From: Hydractinia symbiolongicarpus
Lineage: Eukaryota > Cnidaria > Hydrozoa > Anthoathecata > Hydractiniidae
Length of the DNA stretch: 60,000 nt
Assembly (NCBI RefSeq): GCF_029227915.1
Contig: NC_079878.1
Location: forward strand, 1,366,001 to 1,426,000
Reading direction: 5' to 3'
Part shown: piece by piece, positions 1 through 14,496 of the stretch
Position numbering within the stretch: the stretch's first letter is position 1
Layout of the letters: each line of letters begins with the position of its first letter
Position numbers and translations under genes: made by a program
The notes under the pieces: generated by a model
The model's database searches: none
The model's input: the letters and a program-made list of their open reading frames with translations, nothing else
Told to the model about the DNA's origin: nothing

Positions 1-3000
1 GTTAGTGAACCTGGTTTCAGCGTTGCCTATGCCAACATGTGCAGAGTTCTTACCGATAACGTAAGTAACACATTTCTCAGATTTTAACAGGAAAATGTTG
101 CTTGAAGTATGTGTTAAATTTATCTACTGTTTTCATTTAGTTCAAATTTTCTGCTACAAATACAGCCGAAAAAACGTCGACAAGTACAGTTACGTTTAGA
201 AAGGTTTTACTAAATAAATGTCAAAAGGAATTTGAAAAAGAGAGTTCAGATGAAAAATTGTTGGAGGAAGATAGGCTGAAAAAGTTTGAAACAGTAAGTG
301 GTACATATGTAACATCATACACTGGAGTTGTACTACATTTAATTAAAATTTTCCAAATGTTTGTAAAGGCCACAAAATTTATTTTAAACTAATTTTGTTT
401 GAATCAACTTTGCATGGATTGAAGTTAAAGTTAAAGCTTATTTTGTTTTTCTCTGTATAATTTAACCTATGCAAACTTCTAGTTGCTTAATGTAATTGAA
501 CTCGAACTTAAAATCATAAAATAAATTTTATTGTTCTTTTTCTGTGTATGACTATGATGATAAAGATTCCCCTTCATGTTATTGTCATGCATGAAAAATC
601 TTTTCTGAGTATACATTTACACACCTAAGTAACAGGTTAGTTAGAGTTACGTTTTTTGATTTTGAAAATTGTGATATTTATTTTTATAGGAAGAAGAGAA
701 AAAGGCATGGAAAGAAGAACTTGATTATAGAGAAATGATGAATAGAAGAAGAATGCTTGGAAATATCCGTTTCATAGGTGAACTATTTAAATTAAAGGTG
801 AGCTGAATTTGTATAATACAAACTTTTTAGGGTTGGTGTGTCGGAAATGATAACCCTCTTGAGGTTCTTTCTTCACGTTTTGATTTTTTGGTGTATTGCT
901 TTCAAATTTAAAAAAAAAGAGGTTAAAAATCTATTGGTAAGAGGGAGTAAATAAAAAACAAATTTTATCTTTAATTTTTTAACTTATTAAGTGTAACATT
1001 TTCTGCCATACTTTTAGCAGGTAAAAAATCTTGATTTGCTTTTTCTCCAAATAAAATTTATATTTTTTCCAAAAACTACCCATCGTTTTGTCAAAAAGCA
1101 AATTTGTTGTCATGATAATTGTTGCCTACAAAACTTTTTTAAAACAAAAAGCAAGGACAAAATAGAGTTATCGCTAATGCTTGAAAAGAGGTAAATCAAA
1201 GAAGACAACTATTTTAATGCAAAATATGTGCCGTTTTAAAAAAGTTTTAGAACTGAATCAGAACTTTCAAACCATATCTTTTTCCATTCTTTCCAAGTGT
1301 CCCAACCAACTCAATCTTCTTATCTAGATAACATCTTCAATGCTATATATATTTAGCCTGCTTCTTAGCTTATCTGAACTTTTTCTGTCTCTCACACTAA
1401 CGTTACACATCCACCTTACCATTTTCATATCATTCCTTTCTAAACAGTCAAGATCTGCCTGTTTCACTGCCCATGAATCACATTTGTACAACTTACACTT
1501 CCTACACAGGCCTCATACAACCTACCTTTCACCTTAATCGACAAAACTATACTAGTCAACAAAGCAAGTAACTCTCTGGATTTTTTCTAGGCAGAACATC
1601 CCACAAGTTACATGTCTTACAACACCCCTTCACTACCCAACATATCACCTAAGGAACAAAAGTTCTTATTTCTAACGAGCCACTGTTGTACATCATTAAA
1701 GCTGAAAATACTTCATTCTCTATAATCTCACCTTCGCAATGGTTGCATACAAACTGATTGTGAACTATTAACCTTTCTTCAATACCACTGTACTTTTTTC
1801 TGACAAATCTGACAAAAGTTTAAGTTACTGCCAATCCCTTTCATGCAAACTCCACAAGGCCACTTTCCAACTACAAGGTCACACTTTAGACTGCATTCAC
1901 TCTTAACCCTTCTTTTCTAGTCCTTTCTTCCACTTCTCAAACTTTTCAACTAATTTATCTATTAACTTAGCTATAAGAACCAAATCATCTGCATACAATT
2001 ACTCCCATGGACAACCTGTTCTGAACTCCATCGGCAGCGCTTCTAAGACTAGATCAAACAACAAAGGACTAAGTACAGAAACCTGATGTACAAAAACATT
2101 TACACTAAATTCATCACTAAGTTAATCATTAATTCTGACACGACTTCTAGCATTTCTTGCTGTACATAGACTGTACCATTGCAATTGGCCACTTATTCAC
2201 ATCTAATTTTCTCATAGCCCACCCAATAACTTTTGTGAGGCACTCTATCACAAGCTTTCTTTTATCTACGAAGGCAGGATAGAGGTTCTTTCTCTTTCCC
2301 AAATATTTTTCCTGAAGCTGTCTGGGTAAAACTATTGCTTCTGTAGCAAAACCAAATTGCATCTCCTCTATATTAATTCTTTTCTTAAGTAACTTATCAA
2401 ACACTTTCCAAAACGTTCATTACTTGATCAATCACCCTTGCCATAGAATAATTCACTGTTACACTTGATTACCAGTCACTCCTGATAACACCATCCTTTA
2501 TAATCGCCTACTACCCATTCTGTCTTATAGATCTGCATAGTTGGCCCATTTTCAACATCATCAGGCAAATTATCCTCATCCCAATCAAACTTAGTATTAG
2601 GCAACCTCTAATAATAACTCTTCTAAGCTGAGTTTTTCTTCTTTTGCTAGCCAAGACACCATCATTATATATGCATTCTCACCTACAACTACTTCATTTG
2701 CTCTGCTATCTTGAACAACTCATTGCACTGGTCTTCCCTTCTTAACACATCTGCAGATCTGTTTCTCTCTGCTTCTGATTTTGCCGTATTCACTGCTGTA
2801 CGAGTATGATGCTTGAGTTCTAGGTAAATATTATAACTACCACCTGACTTTTCTCTTTCCAAAGTTTTCTCTTTTCCGTTATACACTGCTCAACCTCTTT
2901 ATTCAACCACCATTCCAAGTCAAACCAGAAGCTGCCAATCTTAAAACAAAAGAGGGCTATCATTTTTTTAAAAAAAATATTTGCATGCTTTGTTGTTTAG

Positions 3001-6000
3001 ATGATTTCGGAAAATATCATGCATGATTGTATTTTAAAACTGCTGCGAGCCGAAAAGCAAGACTCTTTAGAAGACCAACTGGAATGCTTATGCAAACTTT
3101 TGTCAACAATAGGAAAAGACCTTGATCATGCAAAAGCTAAGGTATTGAATTTAGTTGTTGTTACGTCCATAGCTTTGAAGAAATCGGCATAATATTGACA
3201 AGCTAGTTCACTTTTACTCTCGTTTATTACAAAAGTTAGTCGTCATCATTTTACTTTTGTAAGTTAGCTCTGTGGGAATTCACTTTTTTTTATATTAAAA
3301 TTTTCATAATGTTTATTCAAAGTACCACTAAGGTAAAGTTACAAGGGTTTATCTCTGACAAACTATACCACAGACTTAAATTGCTGTTTGCGATTTTTTG
3401 TAGGGGTTTGTTTAAATTTGGCATTGTTTGAATATATAAAAAGCAAATCTTGAAATAAAAATTAATGTTGTCTTTGTAGTTGTGAAATGGATGGTATAAA
3501 TAAATTTTTTTAATATATCCTGCACAATCAATCTCGTTTTCATAGCCAAGAATGGACCAGTACTTTGTTCAAATTAACAAAATAATAGAGAAAAAGAAAA
3601 TATCCTCTCGCATAAAATTTGCCTTACAAGATGTAATGGATCTCAGAGTGAGAGATTGGGTGCCAAGACGCGATGAAGGAAACCCCAAAACCATTGATCA
3701 AATTCATAGGGAGGCTATACAGAAGGAGAAAAAAGAGGAAATGGCTCGTCAGCAAGACAAATTGCAACGAAAACTAGAACCAAGAGGCGGGAGAGGTAAA
3801 CTTTTGTGTGCTAAAGTCAAATTTCTTAATTTATGTCATCTAATTATCATATTGATTGTACATATCATTTTGCATTTAGGTGGACGAGATAGTCCAAATG
3901 TACGATCAGGTGGCCCAAGTAGTGATGGGTGGACAAATGTTGCTGGTAAATCAAATCGTAGTACAACACCAATTGTTGCTAGTAAATTTAAATTGACAAA
4001 GGTCAGTTCTTCGTTTTCAGTTTGTACCACTACAAAACTTGAAATAATTTTAAAGAATATCATAGCTATCTATAAAAGTATTGTTTTCAGTATTTTCTTC
4101 TGTTCTGAAGATGTAATTATAATGGTAAAATACGTTTTTTAGTTTGTATTTTCTTTAAAAATGTACCTTTGTTATTGTTTGTAGAAAGTTACAGATTCAA
4201 ATGAGATTTCGCTTGGACCAGGTGGTGGTAAACCTGGAGCATGGTCAAGAGGTGCAAGTGGTGGTGGTAGCAGATCTGGTTCTGGTGCCAACACCCCTAC
4301 CAGTGAATTCGAGCAAAGGCCTAATAGATATGATCTTCTCGCTGATCAAAGTATGATGCCAACACCATCTGATGGAAAATCACGTGGAGGGTAAGACTGA
4401 TTTTTATTTTAGGTTTTAAATTTACTTTGTAATTCAGGTGCATTGGTTTATATACATTATTTAATTACACAAAAAACTAACTGTTTAGTCGTAATAATGT
4501 GCCATCACGCAGAGGAACTCCAACAAGTGGTGGTGGACGCATGGGTAGTGACGATGGCCGCACTTCTGCTTTACGAGCAGTTAAAGATATGACTAGTCGA
4601 TCAAGTAGGAACTCGTCACCAGCTCGTTCAAGTCCATCTGAAGAAACGTACAGTGCACCTTCGTCAGGCACCCAAACTCCAGTTGAAAAATCTCAATCGC
4701 CAGTTGCATTGATTACAGAAGAAAAGATGAGAAAAACTACTAAATCAACTGTGGAAGAATATTTGAGTTGTAGAGATGTAAAGGTTAGTGCCCGATCCCT
4801 TTTCCATTAGTTTATTGTTTGACATACGTCGTACTTATGTTTGCTTTTGTTTCCAGGAAGCTCTGTTGTGTATAAAAGAATTGAGTTGTCCGTCAATGCA
4901 TCATGTATTTGTTGAAGAGAGCATTTGCGTTGTCCTTGAGAAAAAACCCGAACATCGTCGTCTTGTTGGCACATTGCTGCATTATTTTATTAGGGAGCAG
5001 TTACTTAGCACAGAAGATATGTGTCAAGGGTATGTCGTTATAGTGGTCACTAGCTCCACCCTTTTTTCCGGTTTTATGCTATTTTATACTAGTGTATTTC
5101 CTCGGATCTGCTGAAAATAAGCTGAACTACCGAATATATTATTGTGGTTTTATTGTTTTTATTTTAGCTAGTTTAGCTAAGTGAGTGATGTACTTTCTAG
5201 GTTTGCGTCCATGGTTGAACTTGCACAAGATTTGGCATGTGATGTGCCGTTAATATACAAATATCTTGGTGAAGTTCTCGGGCCAGTCGTATATGATGGA
5301 ACCCTACCTTTAAACAAAGTAAAAGACACGCTAGAACCACTCGTTCAACGAAGTAAAGCAGGACTTGTAATGGCTGAAGCGTTGTCTGTGGCTGTTGAAC
5401 TGGCTGGGGTAAGATAAATTTTAAGTCCTTGAAGTATTCTGTTATGGACTATTTTACACTGTTTGAGGGTGTGTTGAAATTTAAATTCACCAATTAATAT
5501 AAAATTTCTCAGAGAGAACCCTGACTTAAAATCAACCGATGACAACAAAGACAGCGTTTTCACATCTTACCCTCTTAATTATATTTTTAATTAATTGTCA
5601 GTGTTTTTTTTTTTACTTTGCCAAATGTTCAGTTTGAGGACTTTTTTTCCGAGACCAAATTTGATGGTAATTTAATTAGGCAACTCACTCAGTATAAAGG
5701 GTTTCAGAGGCAAAAAGGATTAAAAATTCCATTTTCTTTTACCCAGAGCTAAACGTATATACCGTTCACAAGATACTGATACTTTAAGTCTGGAGCAAAT
5801 AAGGAATAAAAAAATCCACTAAACAAATTGATGAAAAATTCCAAGGACCATATCTTTTGAATTTGAAGTACTTGTATGTTCAAATTTAACACAAAGGGAA
5901 GTTTGTATTCCATTTCACTTTTCTGCAGGTTAAAACAGAAAAAGAGTGCATTTGGAATAGCTATTCCTAAAAAATTAAAAATATTTACCATATTAAAGTG

Positions 6001-9000
6001 CCCTGTTACCAATTCTGCAGCAGGAAAATTCATGCTATTTTAATTTATCCTAATGGAGAAATGTTTGTAAAGTCACAAATGAAATGTTTTATTCCATTGA
6101 AGCACCTTAGGAAGGAATGAATTATTCCATAGAACATACAATGGCCTAAAATTTCCAACGTAAATTGGTGTCTGTCTTCGATCCTAACATATGACTAGTG
6201 GTTTTTGAATAAAATGTTAGTAATTAGCAGTGTAGCCTTCATTAAGGTACGTCACAGCAATGAAAGAAAAAAAAATTATTTGGAGCTTCCTGGGATGAAA
6301 TATTCCAAAATAAAGGTAAAATAGGCTCTTGAAATTTGGAATTATGATTCCTTATTTCAAAAATTTATCCACTCAAATTGATTAATGAAGCTGAAAGCAT
6401 ACAAAAAATGTGAATTAAAAAATATAATGGGAGCATTTATACAAAGAAAAATTCATCAAAATAATCTGTTTTCCCTAGAGAAACTCTTATAAAAAAACTC
6501 TTTCGTTTGAATTTCGAATGTTTTAAATTTTCGAACTTTTTTCAAAACATTCGAATTTGAAGTTCGAGTTTCGAATGTTTTGTTACTTTTAAAGAAAACA
6601 ACGAACAATAAACATTGACGGTAAAAGATGGTTTTTCCTTGTCGTAAGGACACTTGCGAGAAAACATTTTTAACGAAATTCAACAGGAATAAACATGAAA
6701 GAACTAAAGGACACTTTCAAGAAACAAAGAAAGTCCATATACTGTACGACGACAACTCTTCAGTTGCCCAACAGATACGTGCAATTCATCTTTAAAATAC
6801 AGATTCCAATAGTAAAAAGAAAACAGACAACAAGGCATGCAATATTTGTAAAAAGAAATTTAAAAGAAAATCAAACCAAGACCGACATGTCGCAACTGTA
6901 CATAGTCTTGAGGAAGATCTGCCAAGAATAGAAGATGACAATGACAGTGAATGCCCTAGTATGGCCTATCAAAGCATATCAACACTGATGGAGACATCAT
7001 TTTCTGAGATGGAAATCGAAGCAGTATCGTCAGGTACAAGCTCAATTACTACCTGCCCGCTGCCTACTGAACCGCTGTCTTCCGACCGGCTGCCTACAGA
7101 CCAGCTGTCTACCGACCCGCTGCCTACCGAACCACTGCCTACAGACCAGCTGTCTACCAGCCCGCTGCCTACAGACCCGCGCCCAACAAATCCGTTATCA
7201 ACTAACCCAATTGGTGGCTCACATTCTTCAAAGAAATATCGTTTAGAAAGCATGATTTAAAGGATTGTTACACACGTTGATTACGAAGATAAATAAATCG
7301 TTGCGTCATTGACCATCTTAAAGCCAAATTGAAGAATGATCGAAAAAAGGCGGTTATTTACATGCGTGAATGTTGTGAAACACTACTCGATGACGAACAT
7401 TTCTAGAAATGGCTTGCAGGTAAACTCGACTATAAGCTATGCAGTCTGAAGAATCTTGCTAATACCAAAGAACCAAATCCCCGCCAATACAACCTTTTTA
7501 ACCATCAAGAGGTTTATGACTTTTGGGTTGAAAACACTATTACATCGAACGATTCAGCAAATAGCAGTAAGCGAATTTCGAAAATGAACTTTCTTAGAAC
7601 TTTCAAATATATTACACATGACAATGTTCGAGAAGAAGCTAAAAGACGAAAAAAGGATTGATGGTGAAAATGATCGTGGCTACTAAAAGAATTTATACCG
7701 ATTCTATCAGAAAGGTGCTCCAGCGATTCAACTAAACCCAAGAAAGGCCTATTTCACTGTCTTCATTTTTCAAGCTCTGAAACCCTTTTATTGCCAGAAA
7801 CCCACAGAAAAAGAAAAGCAGAGCTGTTTATGCATCAACTGCCTCAATCCACACATTGTGTTGAAATACACCAATGGCTTTCGAATCAATCACAAACTCG
7901 CACCTCATTATTCTCTGACCGCATATTTGAAGAATTTGGAATCGAGGACAAGATTTGAGGAGATAAAAGCAACAAACGACTGCAAGTATTATGAATATCG
8001 GCGAGTACAAGAAAGTTACATCAGGAAAATGGGGAAAATGTAGAATAGGACCGCCAGAGTTGATCTGGAAGAACCAGTTAATATGCTTGTCGAAAAACTT
8101 AAGGGCTTAAGTGAAAAATACTTGAAGCATAGAATTTATGTTGATAACTGTAGTTCAGTGTTGCCTCTGTTGAAAGAATCGTACACTGGGAAATATGTTG
8201 AGCTAGATTTTTCCCAAAATTTGTCATCGAGACCAAAAGATGAGGTACATTGCACTGTGATATCGTCGAACCCGTCCAATATCGCTATCGCTATCACATC
8301 AGTAATGACACGAAACATGATCCAGCTTTCGTTGATCACGTACTTCGGAATATCATCAAAAAATATGATATCAGAAACGAGAACCTTTGGATACAAAGCG
8401 ATAATGCCCCCCTCCCAATATAAAAATAAGTATGCCTTTAGATTCTCCCAAAACTTGGCCGAGGATTCAACTTAAGAATAATTAGAGTGATAGACGCAAT
8501 GTCAAGCTTTGGGGCAAAAAACATTCTCAGGCACGCTCTTGTTACACAAGATGGGTTTTTTAACAATAGTGAAGTCATTGTCGACTACCTAGCGATGAAA
8601 AAACGTTCATACACAAACGTTTCTGCGTTGGAGGTAATTACAAAGAAAATGAGACCAAATGTTCCGTTGGAGATCAAGAATTGCATAAAACAGCATATGA
8701 TAGTATATGAAAAGGGAAAGTACGTTCTGCTGAGGAAATATTTATGCGATTGTGTCTCATGCCGTTTATTGGACTTTGGTACATTGCGAAAATGACGAAG
8801 TTACACTTGAAGAGAATGATGGGGAGGATCAAACCAATGATGCGAATCTTGAGGATGGAGAATTTTCCGCGGATAACGAGGATAAGATTTTTGATTTCGT
8901 TGCTACTCCGTCCTTCGTCACGCTTTTTACAGGAGTCAGTGCTGAACCCCTTTATTTTCTGAAAATTTCAGAGAAAAGATGTTCAAGTGATGCAATTTCC

Positions 9001-11835
9001 GACACGTTATTCCTTCAGGGCAAAAATATTTCAAGGGTAACTATCTTAAGACGTACGCTCTAGAAACATTTCATTTAACAAATTTTGAAATTCTGCCACT
9101 AGACGTATGTATAAGGCCCAACGAAGTTTTCGACACATATGTCGAAATTAATGATGATTTATTATTGAATATAATGATTTATAAAGGGTTGATTAGGAAC
9201 AATTTTAGCAATTACGTGCTTTAGTTATTAGCTAAATTAAAAAACTAATGTTTTTGGAATATTCATTCCGAACGGACTCCTCAAAATTACGGGAAAATTT
9301 CGATGGTCTTAAAAGACAGCACCTCCCAAAATTTTTTTCTGTAAATCCTATTTGTTTTTATTTATTATTCCAAAAAAGCTGATTTTCAAAATGTTGAACC
9401 CTGAACATTTAGCAAATTAAAAAAAAACAAAAAAACACTGACTCTATTGTCCGAGTGAATGAGAAAATTCGTTTGCCTTTGCGATCCAGCATAATTTTTC
9501 CCACCTCAACTATTCCAATTTCCTGCTGGTAACAAAATTACTCTGGCTAATGTGTTCTAGATATTTTTGATAGAAAGAGTCTAACAAAAGGAAAAAATTC
9601 AGTGCTTTGCAGAGTAAAGGAATTAACTTTTTATCTAACGTGATTTTTATTCGTATTATTGATTATTATTTATATAATGAAAATCCACTGAAAATATTTT
9701 TAAAATCAGTTCTGTTTTCCAAAAATATATCATTTATATGTGATTCTCATGACATTTTTTACCCTTAATCTGTGCTTCCTTTTCCTAAAAGGTTTTGAGC
9801 CCACATCAACTGTTTTTTTTAGAAGGAAGATTCCGTTGTAGCTTTATGGTGTGAATCTCGTGTCACATGGGATATGCTTTTGAATAACGATGAAAATGTC
9901 GAAACATTTGTAAAAGAAAAGGTAAAGTAATTGATTTAAAAGGAGTAAGAGTTTGCTATTTTTTGCTGTAATTTTGGAATTCAAACTCATGTACCTGTGA
10001 TATTTTTACAGAAAATGGAATTTACTCTAAAGACAGTCTCCACGCAGTCATCTCCAAGTCATTCCAGTCAGATACAAGAAGAAATGCTAAAAATATTTAA
10101 GGAAAAAGAAGACGTAACGAATGAAATTATGAACCTGATCACGGTAATCCTTTAAAAATGAATAATTTGATGCTATTTGTGATGACAAATTCTTGTTTTT
10201 ACGTGTCCGTCACATAGACTGACTCTTTATATTGTTATTTTACACTGAAAAATATGTATAATACGCGGTAAAAAAGGGATTCGTTTTTTAAGAGGCAGTT
10301 TTTTTTATATTGTCTAGTTTGTGACTAAAAGCATTTTCATTTTTTGTGGAAGTATGGCTCTAAGGACAATTGCTTGATAATTTGTATTTTAATGTAGAAT
10401 AAAGTGCCTGCTGAGCAGCAATCTTCTCCAGATTTCATTCGACAATTGACTGGAGTTGTTTGCAATTCCACTATATCAACCTCAGGTATAATTTCAAACT
10501 ATTTATATCTAACAACAAAAAATAATTCCTAAAATTTCCAGTATGACAGTTCAAAAATTTTTCTCTGCCGGATGCTTTAAAAAGTTCAAATGATGAAAAA
10601 AATATTAAAAATAATTAGTGCGTTTCACATGGACTCGTATAGAAGTAAAGTTTGATGCCCAACTGTCGTTTTCACCATTAATGTTTGCTAAATGTTCGAA
10701 CCCAATTGCCGCATGCCACCCGAATGATGGTAGATAGTTAACTTTACCATCGTGATGTTGCATGCAAAAACAATACTTGGTTTACCGCTAGACTTGCACG
10801 TGACACGGCAAGTTTGGTTTTAAGGCTGAGTAACAGGTGTATGTTTTAATTTTGTTCTTTGGTGATCTTTAAGGCTAGAAAACCTATTCTGTAATATCTC
10901 TTTACTAGATAATTCAACTACGTGCTCCTGTAATAAAGAACTATTAAAGAAGCGAAGTAATATTATGCGCCGCTACATCAATAAGAATAGGACGCTAGAG
11001 CTACATGCATTATACGTTCTTCAAGAGTTAGTGACAGATTTGAACCACCCTCGAGGTAAGACTCGCACGGGCAGGAAGTTGCTCCTATAGACGAGATTAC
11101 AAAAACGTACAACGCATTAATAAGTAATCGATTATGAATTTGCCCACTCTAAAAGCTGAACTCCAATATGCGAATTTTGGTGGCGCGTGTCTTAGCGATC
11201 CAAGTGGACAAGCGACCATTAAATCTCCATATGCCATAGCGAAGTAAGTAAACGACAAAAGTTAAAAATGAAAATATGGATTCTTCGGCAGAAAAATATT
11301 TTCACTCACGTTTTTCAGCATGTTTATAATTTTGATTCTAATTGGCTCCTAAACATTTGTGACGTCAAAAGTCGCAAAAAATCGCTGAAAAAGTTCAAAC
11401 TGTTCGATCTCAGCGAACAGCCCCTGTTGCACAATTTCGCGTAAACAAATCTTATGCGCATACCCACATCCCAATCGCTATAGCGGAGCGACCAAAATTC
11501 GCCTAATGAAGATCAGCCTTAAAAAAAAAATTTGTGTGATCTGTGAAATTAAATACAAGACAGTAAATATTGGCGGTAGGCTGACTTGAGGTGACTTGGA
11601 TTGTTCACTTATTTTCATGTGTTTAGATCTGCTACGAGTGTTGTTTGAAGAATTGTATCATGCGGAAGTGATATCTGAAGAAGCCTATTACGATTGGGAG
11701 GACAGTAAAGATTTCCCGGACGGCAAAGGTGTTGCGCTTAGCACTGTTAAGTCATTTTTAGAATGGTTAAAAAAAGCAGAGGAGGAACAGAATGAAGAGG
11801 ACGTTAGCGCAACACTGACGACAAATGTTGCATAA
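1..11835 (+). CDS. EIF4G: eIF4G translation initiation factor, 3' portion (MIF4G end, MA3, W2), copy 1
   Basis: Scaffold of the cap-binding complex eIF4F in the cytoplasm; MIF4G binds eIF4A and eIF3, MA3 binds eIF4A again, and W2 recruits Mnk kinase in animals (family knowledge). Exons read here: 1-60, 141-293, 690-797, 3001-3141, 3546-3795, 3880-4001, 4185-4390, 4489-4783, 4857-5029, 5201-5408, 9823-9921, 10012-10143, 10398-10485, 10909-11055, 11627-11835. All junctions are GT-AG and the lengths total 2391 nt, 796 codons plus stop, with no internal stop. MIF4G shows SVAYANMC at the window edge, [33 protein letters not shown] and [18 protein letters not shown] Gly/Ser-rich linker (exons 6-8) leads into MA3 ([29 protein letters not shown]). 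The last five exons form W2, ending with [12 protein letters not shown] and an acidic tail (EEEQNEEDV). The N-terminal exons with PABP and eIF4E sites lie outside the window. An AATAAA at 11835-11840 overlaps the stop codon, but the true poly(A) site may be further on. Confidence 0.93.
1265..2930 (-). pseudogene. Decayed non-LTR retrotransposon (LINE) ORF in eIF4G intron 3
   Basis: Reading the reverse strand from about 2930 down to 1265 gives successive pieces of a LINE polyprotein, broken by many stops and shifts. Near 2690-2890 there is the segment before the RT ([20 protein letters not shown]). At 2147-2404 lies RT core sequence ([30 protein letters not shown] where the family has a catalytic Asp region, GWAMRKL). 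Around 1960-2000 there is the YADDL catalytic box, and at about 1290-1440 the C-terminal [14 protein letters not shown] and [13 protein letters not shown] pieces. This layout matches LINEs that are abundant in cnidarians and other marine invertebrates; the clade was not resolved. The matching intron of copy 2 (15549-17378) has unrelated sequence at this place, so the element arrived after duplication or was lost there. Confidence 0.8.
6796..7260 (+). pseudogene. C2H2 zinc-finger ORF with Pro/Thr-rich repeats, N-terminal part of the intron 10 transposon
   Basis: The frame is open from 6796, just after a TAA, to the stop at 7258-7260. It contains one textbook C2H2 finger near 6826-6895: CNIC, twelve residues, then H-VATV-H. 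An acidic stretch follows ([14 protein letters not shown]), and then from about 7055 to 7210 a run of five-residue units of the form PLPTE/DQLST. No start codon precedes the finger in this frame; the first ATG is at 6961 after it, so the true N-terminus is lost or upstream in another frame. The likely role is DNA binding by a transposase. The ORF is separated from the downstream catalytic-like sequence by stops, so the protein is not functional. Confidence 0.5.
7300..9224 (+). pseudogene. Decayed RNase H-like (DDE-type) transposase-like protein
   Basis: Several same-strand blocks can be strung together by frameshifts. About 7310-7660 reads [19 protein letters not shown] and later [12 protein letters not shown]. 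At 8083-8475 there is [12 protein letters not shown], and in another frame [29 protein letters not shown]. At 8487-8795 there are [15 protein letters not shown] and [14 protein letters not shown]. About 9022-9224 gives [18 protein letters not shown] and a terminal stop at 9222-9224. The Asp-Asn-Ala...Gln-Tyr-Lys-Asn-Lys motif followed by the IDAMSSFG block resembles a protein family often found in repeats of hydrozoan genomes, with an apparent RNase H fold (recognition by memory, not search). A Gly-rich block expected between the two motifs seems to be missing. Many stops show it is dead. Confidence 0.5.
11152..11520. mobile_element. MITE-like inverted-repeat element in the last eIF4G intron (copy 1)
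   Basis: The left arm begins near 11152 (AAAGCTGAACTCC, then ATGCGAATTTTGGTGGCGC). The complement of the right arm ending at 11520 reads AAGGCTGATCTTC, then AGGCGAATTTTGGTCGCTC, so the two arms are imperfect inverted repeats of about 40 bases. The interior has no ORF. A homologous copy sits at the matching place in eIF4G copy 2 (20214-20628), so the insertion is older than the duplication. No clear target-site duplication was found. Confidence 0.6.

Positions 11836-14496
<2,661 letters not shown>

Larger units (their letters stand above)
5599..9440 (+). mobile_element. DNA transposon with imperfect terminal inverted repeats inside eIF4G intron 10
   Basis: The left end from 5599 begins CAGTG followed by a T-run and then ACTTTGCCAAATGTTCAG. 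The complement of the right end (to 9440) begins CAGTG, a T-rich run, then AATTTGCTAAATGTTCAG. These read as terminal inverted repeats of about 35-40 bases. The equivalent intron of eIF4G copy 2 runs straight from sequence matching about 5580 to sequence matching about 9447, so it is an empty or pre-insertion site. Inside are a C2H2 zinc-finger ORF and a broken RNase H-like ORF on the same strand as the host gene. No clean target-site duplication was seen. The superfamily is not settled. Confidence 0.65.

Noticed and set aside
1340-1537. Plus-strand Leu/Ser-rich ORF
   Set aside because: It is the antisense of the LINE C-terminal region ([14 protein letters not shown]) on the minus strand.
6961-7260. 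Taking the Pro/Thr repeat ORF as an independent host gene
   Set aside because: The same frame extends upstream into a C2H2 finger and lies within the transposon borders, so it belongs to the element.
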